A DNA stretch of 5,580 nt from Planctomycetes bacterium RBG_13_46_10. GTDB lineage: Bacteria; Planctomycetota; Phycisphaerae; Sedimentisphaerales; Anaerobacaceae. How positions within the stretch are numbered: position 1 is the first letter of the stretch; each line of letters begins with the position of its first letter. Positions 4,392 through 5,580 of the stretch are shown here, in pieces. Below the pieces are notes generated by a model, which made no database searches, was not told the DNA's origin, and was given only the letters and a program-made list of their open reading frames with translations. Both the position numbers and the translations under genes were made by a program. Where the stretch lies: NCBI GenBank assembly GCA_001824645.1, contig MHYD01000032.1:4592-10171 (forward strand), read 5' to 3'.

Positions 4392-5580
4392 TTATGGTGA
4401 ACTTGAATTAGAGAAAGGTTTAATCAACTTTAATTCACCGGGGATGTTGCTTGATAAGCTCGATCTGGGTTGCATAATTGGATTCATATACCAAAAAAAG
4501 TCTGTATTATATTCATCACCCATTTTTTGAATAATATTTTTAAATAGGTTATTGTCGGATTTCGGAAAATATTCTGTCGATATAAAGTAAAGATTTTTGT
4601 TATCCACAATTAATTTCTCAATACCTTCGTTTATATACTTCAATGCGCAACTTTTACAATTTTTAATCAGGTTTGCTTCCAAGACCGTGTCATTATATCC
4701 AATAAAAATAATGTAATTTTCATTTAATTCTGAAAAATAATTAAACTCTTTGTCTGTATATTCAAGCACTTTTTTATCTGCTATATGATTCAATATCGGG
4801 CAGCCCACCGGAATTTGTCCGGAAGTTCTTCCTGATATTTGTGAAAGGTTTGGATAGGTAAAAGTGTAGTGTTTTGTGGTTGGTTTATAAAGTAATTCCG
4901 GCAGCAGTGCATTACCGGTAATAGTTATTATCAAAACAATTATAGCTGTATTTCGTTTAAAAACAGAAAAACAAAAAGATGATATTAAAGCCAATCCAAT
5001 GACCACCAGCAGAAAATGCCTGGAAGGAGTAGAGTTCGGAAGCCAAAATAATAATGAAGGAATAATGAGCGCAGATACTACTATTAAACATTTATAAAAT
5101 TTATTTTTAATTACGTAATACAGGCCTAAAGGAATCCACAAAATTGATACTATTCCAAAGGCGAAACTGGCTGATGCGGCTCCCTTTATTAATAATCTGG
5201 TATTTGTGTATCGGTTAAAGACCCAGTGCCTAAGGTAGTTAAATAGCAAAGTAAATGAAGAAAAAACCGATTTATTTTGAGGATGGCTGATTAAGATATT
5301 ATCGCTAACAATTATATAGTTTTGAACTATGAAAAATAAAGCTATAGCTAATAAAATTGAACCTATCGATAAAATCAATTTACCTTTATTTTTTAATTCA
5401 ACACAGAGTAAAAATAATGCCGGCGTGATGAGCATAACTTCCGCCCTGAAAGAGAAAGAGATAAAAAACAATAAAGAGGAGAGAATAAAATATACTAATG
5501 ATTTTATCCAGGAAATATTGTAAAAAGCGTTTCTCAGACAAACGGCTGCCCCTAACGATAATGCAGTTGCAGGAATTATA
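4392..5580 (-). CDS. Multi-pass membrane protein, probable GT-C (family 39-like) glycosyltransferase, N-terminus off the right edge
   Basis: The frame is open from the right edge to TAA at 4394-4392, giving 395 residues. A TTG at 5471 could be read as a start, but 36 sensible hydrophobic codons precede it without a stop, so the gene very likely continues outside the window. At least seven hydrophobic segments are visible (about 27-44, 48-60, 68-88, 133-157, 162-181, 188-206, 210-226). A soluble, probably extracytoplasmic domain of about 160 residues follows, with Cys260 and a CKSC pair at 308-311. Arg45-Ala-Glu before a hydrophobic helix, and PSRHFLL (185-191), recall conserved spots in ArnT/protein-mannosyltransferase-like enzymes, which use polyprenyl-phosphate sugars. 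The catalytic acidic loop near the N-terminus is missing, so activity cannot be judged. The gene is much more AT-rich than the dehydratase downstream, suggesting separate ancestry. Another polysaccharide-related membrane protein remains possible. Confidence 0.6.
   Translation of the reverse strand, partial: IIPATALSLGAAVCLRNAFYNISWIKSLVYFILSSLLFFISFSFRAEVMLITPALFLLCVELKNKGKLILSIGSILLAIALFFIVQNYIIVSDNILISHPQNKSVFSSFTLLFNYLRHWVFNRYTNTRLLIKGAASASFAFGIVSILWIPLGLYYVIKNKFYKCLIVVSALIIPSLLFWLPNSTPSRHFLLVVIGLALISSFCFSVFKRNTAIIVLIITITGNALLPELLYKPTTKHYTFTYPNLSQISGRTSGQIPVGCPILNHIADKKVLEYTDKEFNYFSELNENYIIFIGYNDTVLEANLIKNCKSCALKYINEGIEKLIVDNKNLYFISTEYFPKSDNNLFKNIIQKMGDEYNTDFFWYMNPIMQPRSSLSSNIPGELKLIKPFSNSSSP

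Noticed and set aside
5469..5471. TTG at 5471 as the true start of the membrane protein
   Set aside because: The frame continues upstream for 36 hydrophobic, protein-like codons to the window edge with no stop, and the GT-C N-terminal half would be missing, so the gene is truncated by the window instead.

Overview
The window looks like a chromosomal stretch from a member of the Planctomycetota, most likely class Phycisphaerae. This rests mainly on the left-edge gene, which joins a short helix-turn-helix domain to a very acidic linker, a protein type I associate with that group from memory. The mixed base composition and sparsely packed genes fit but prove nothing. No database search was possible.

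Layout. (1) Positions 1-693, minus strand: the N-terminal 231 residues of a helix-turn-helix protein that runs off the left edge. A near-consensus sigma70-type promoter lies upstream, with a small palindrome just past the expected transcription start. (2) Positions 694-1170: a divergent intergenic region holding that promoter, a 12-bp direct repeat with a 21-bp period, and a possible but unproven 48-codon ORF on the plus strand. (3) Positions 1171-2106, plus strand: an exported HEAT-repeat-like protein of unknown function. (4) Positions 2107-2191: a short gap between convergent genes. (5) Positions 2192-4168, minus strand: a complete membrane-bound nucleotide-sugar 4,6-dehydratase of the WbpM/CapD/PglF/FlaA1 type, with its own good promoter. 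(6) Positions 4392-5580, minus strand: the C-terminal 395 residues of an AT-rich multi-pass membrane protein, probably a GT-C (family 39-like) glycosyltransferase, entering from the right edge.

The dehydratase and the membrane glycosyltransferase point to surface polysaccharide or glycoconjugate synthesis. The first would make a UDP-4-keto-6-deoxy-HexNAc precursor. The second would transfer a sugar from a lipid-phosphate carrier on the outer face of the cytoplasmic membrane. The dehydratase has its own promoter, and the upstream gene is much richer in A+T, so the two need not be one operon. The left half has no visible functional link to the sugar genes. I see no RNA gene, transposase, integrase or CRISPR array, and no clear evidence of a new multi-gene system. 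The points most worth a second look are the acidic helix-turn-helix protein with its promoter region, the possible small ORF, and the AT-rich glycosyltransferase-like gene.
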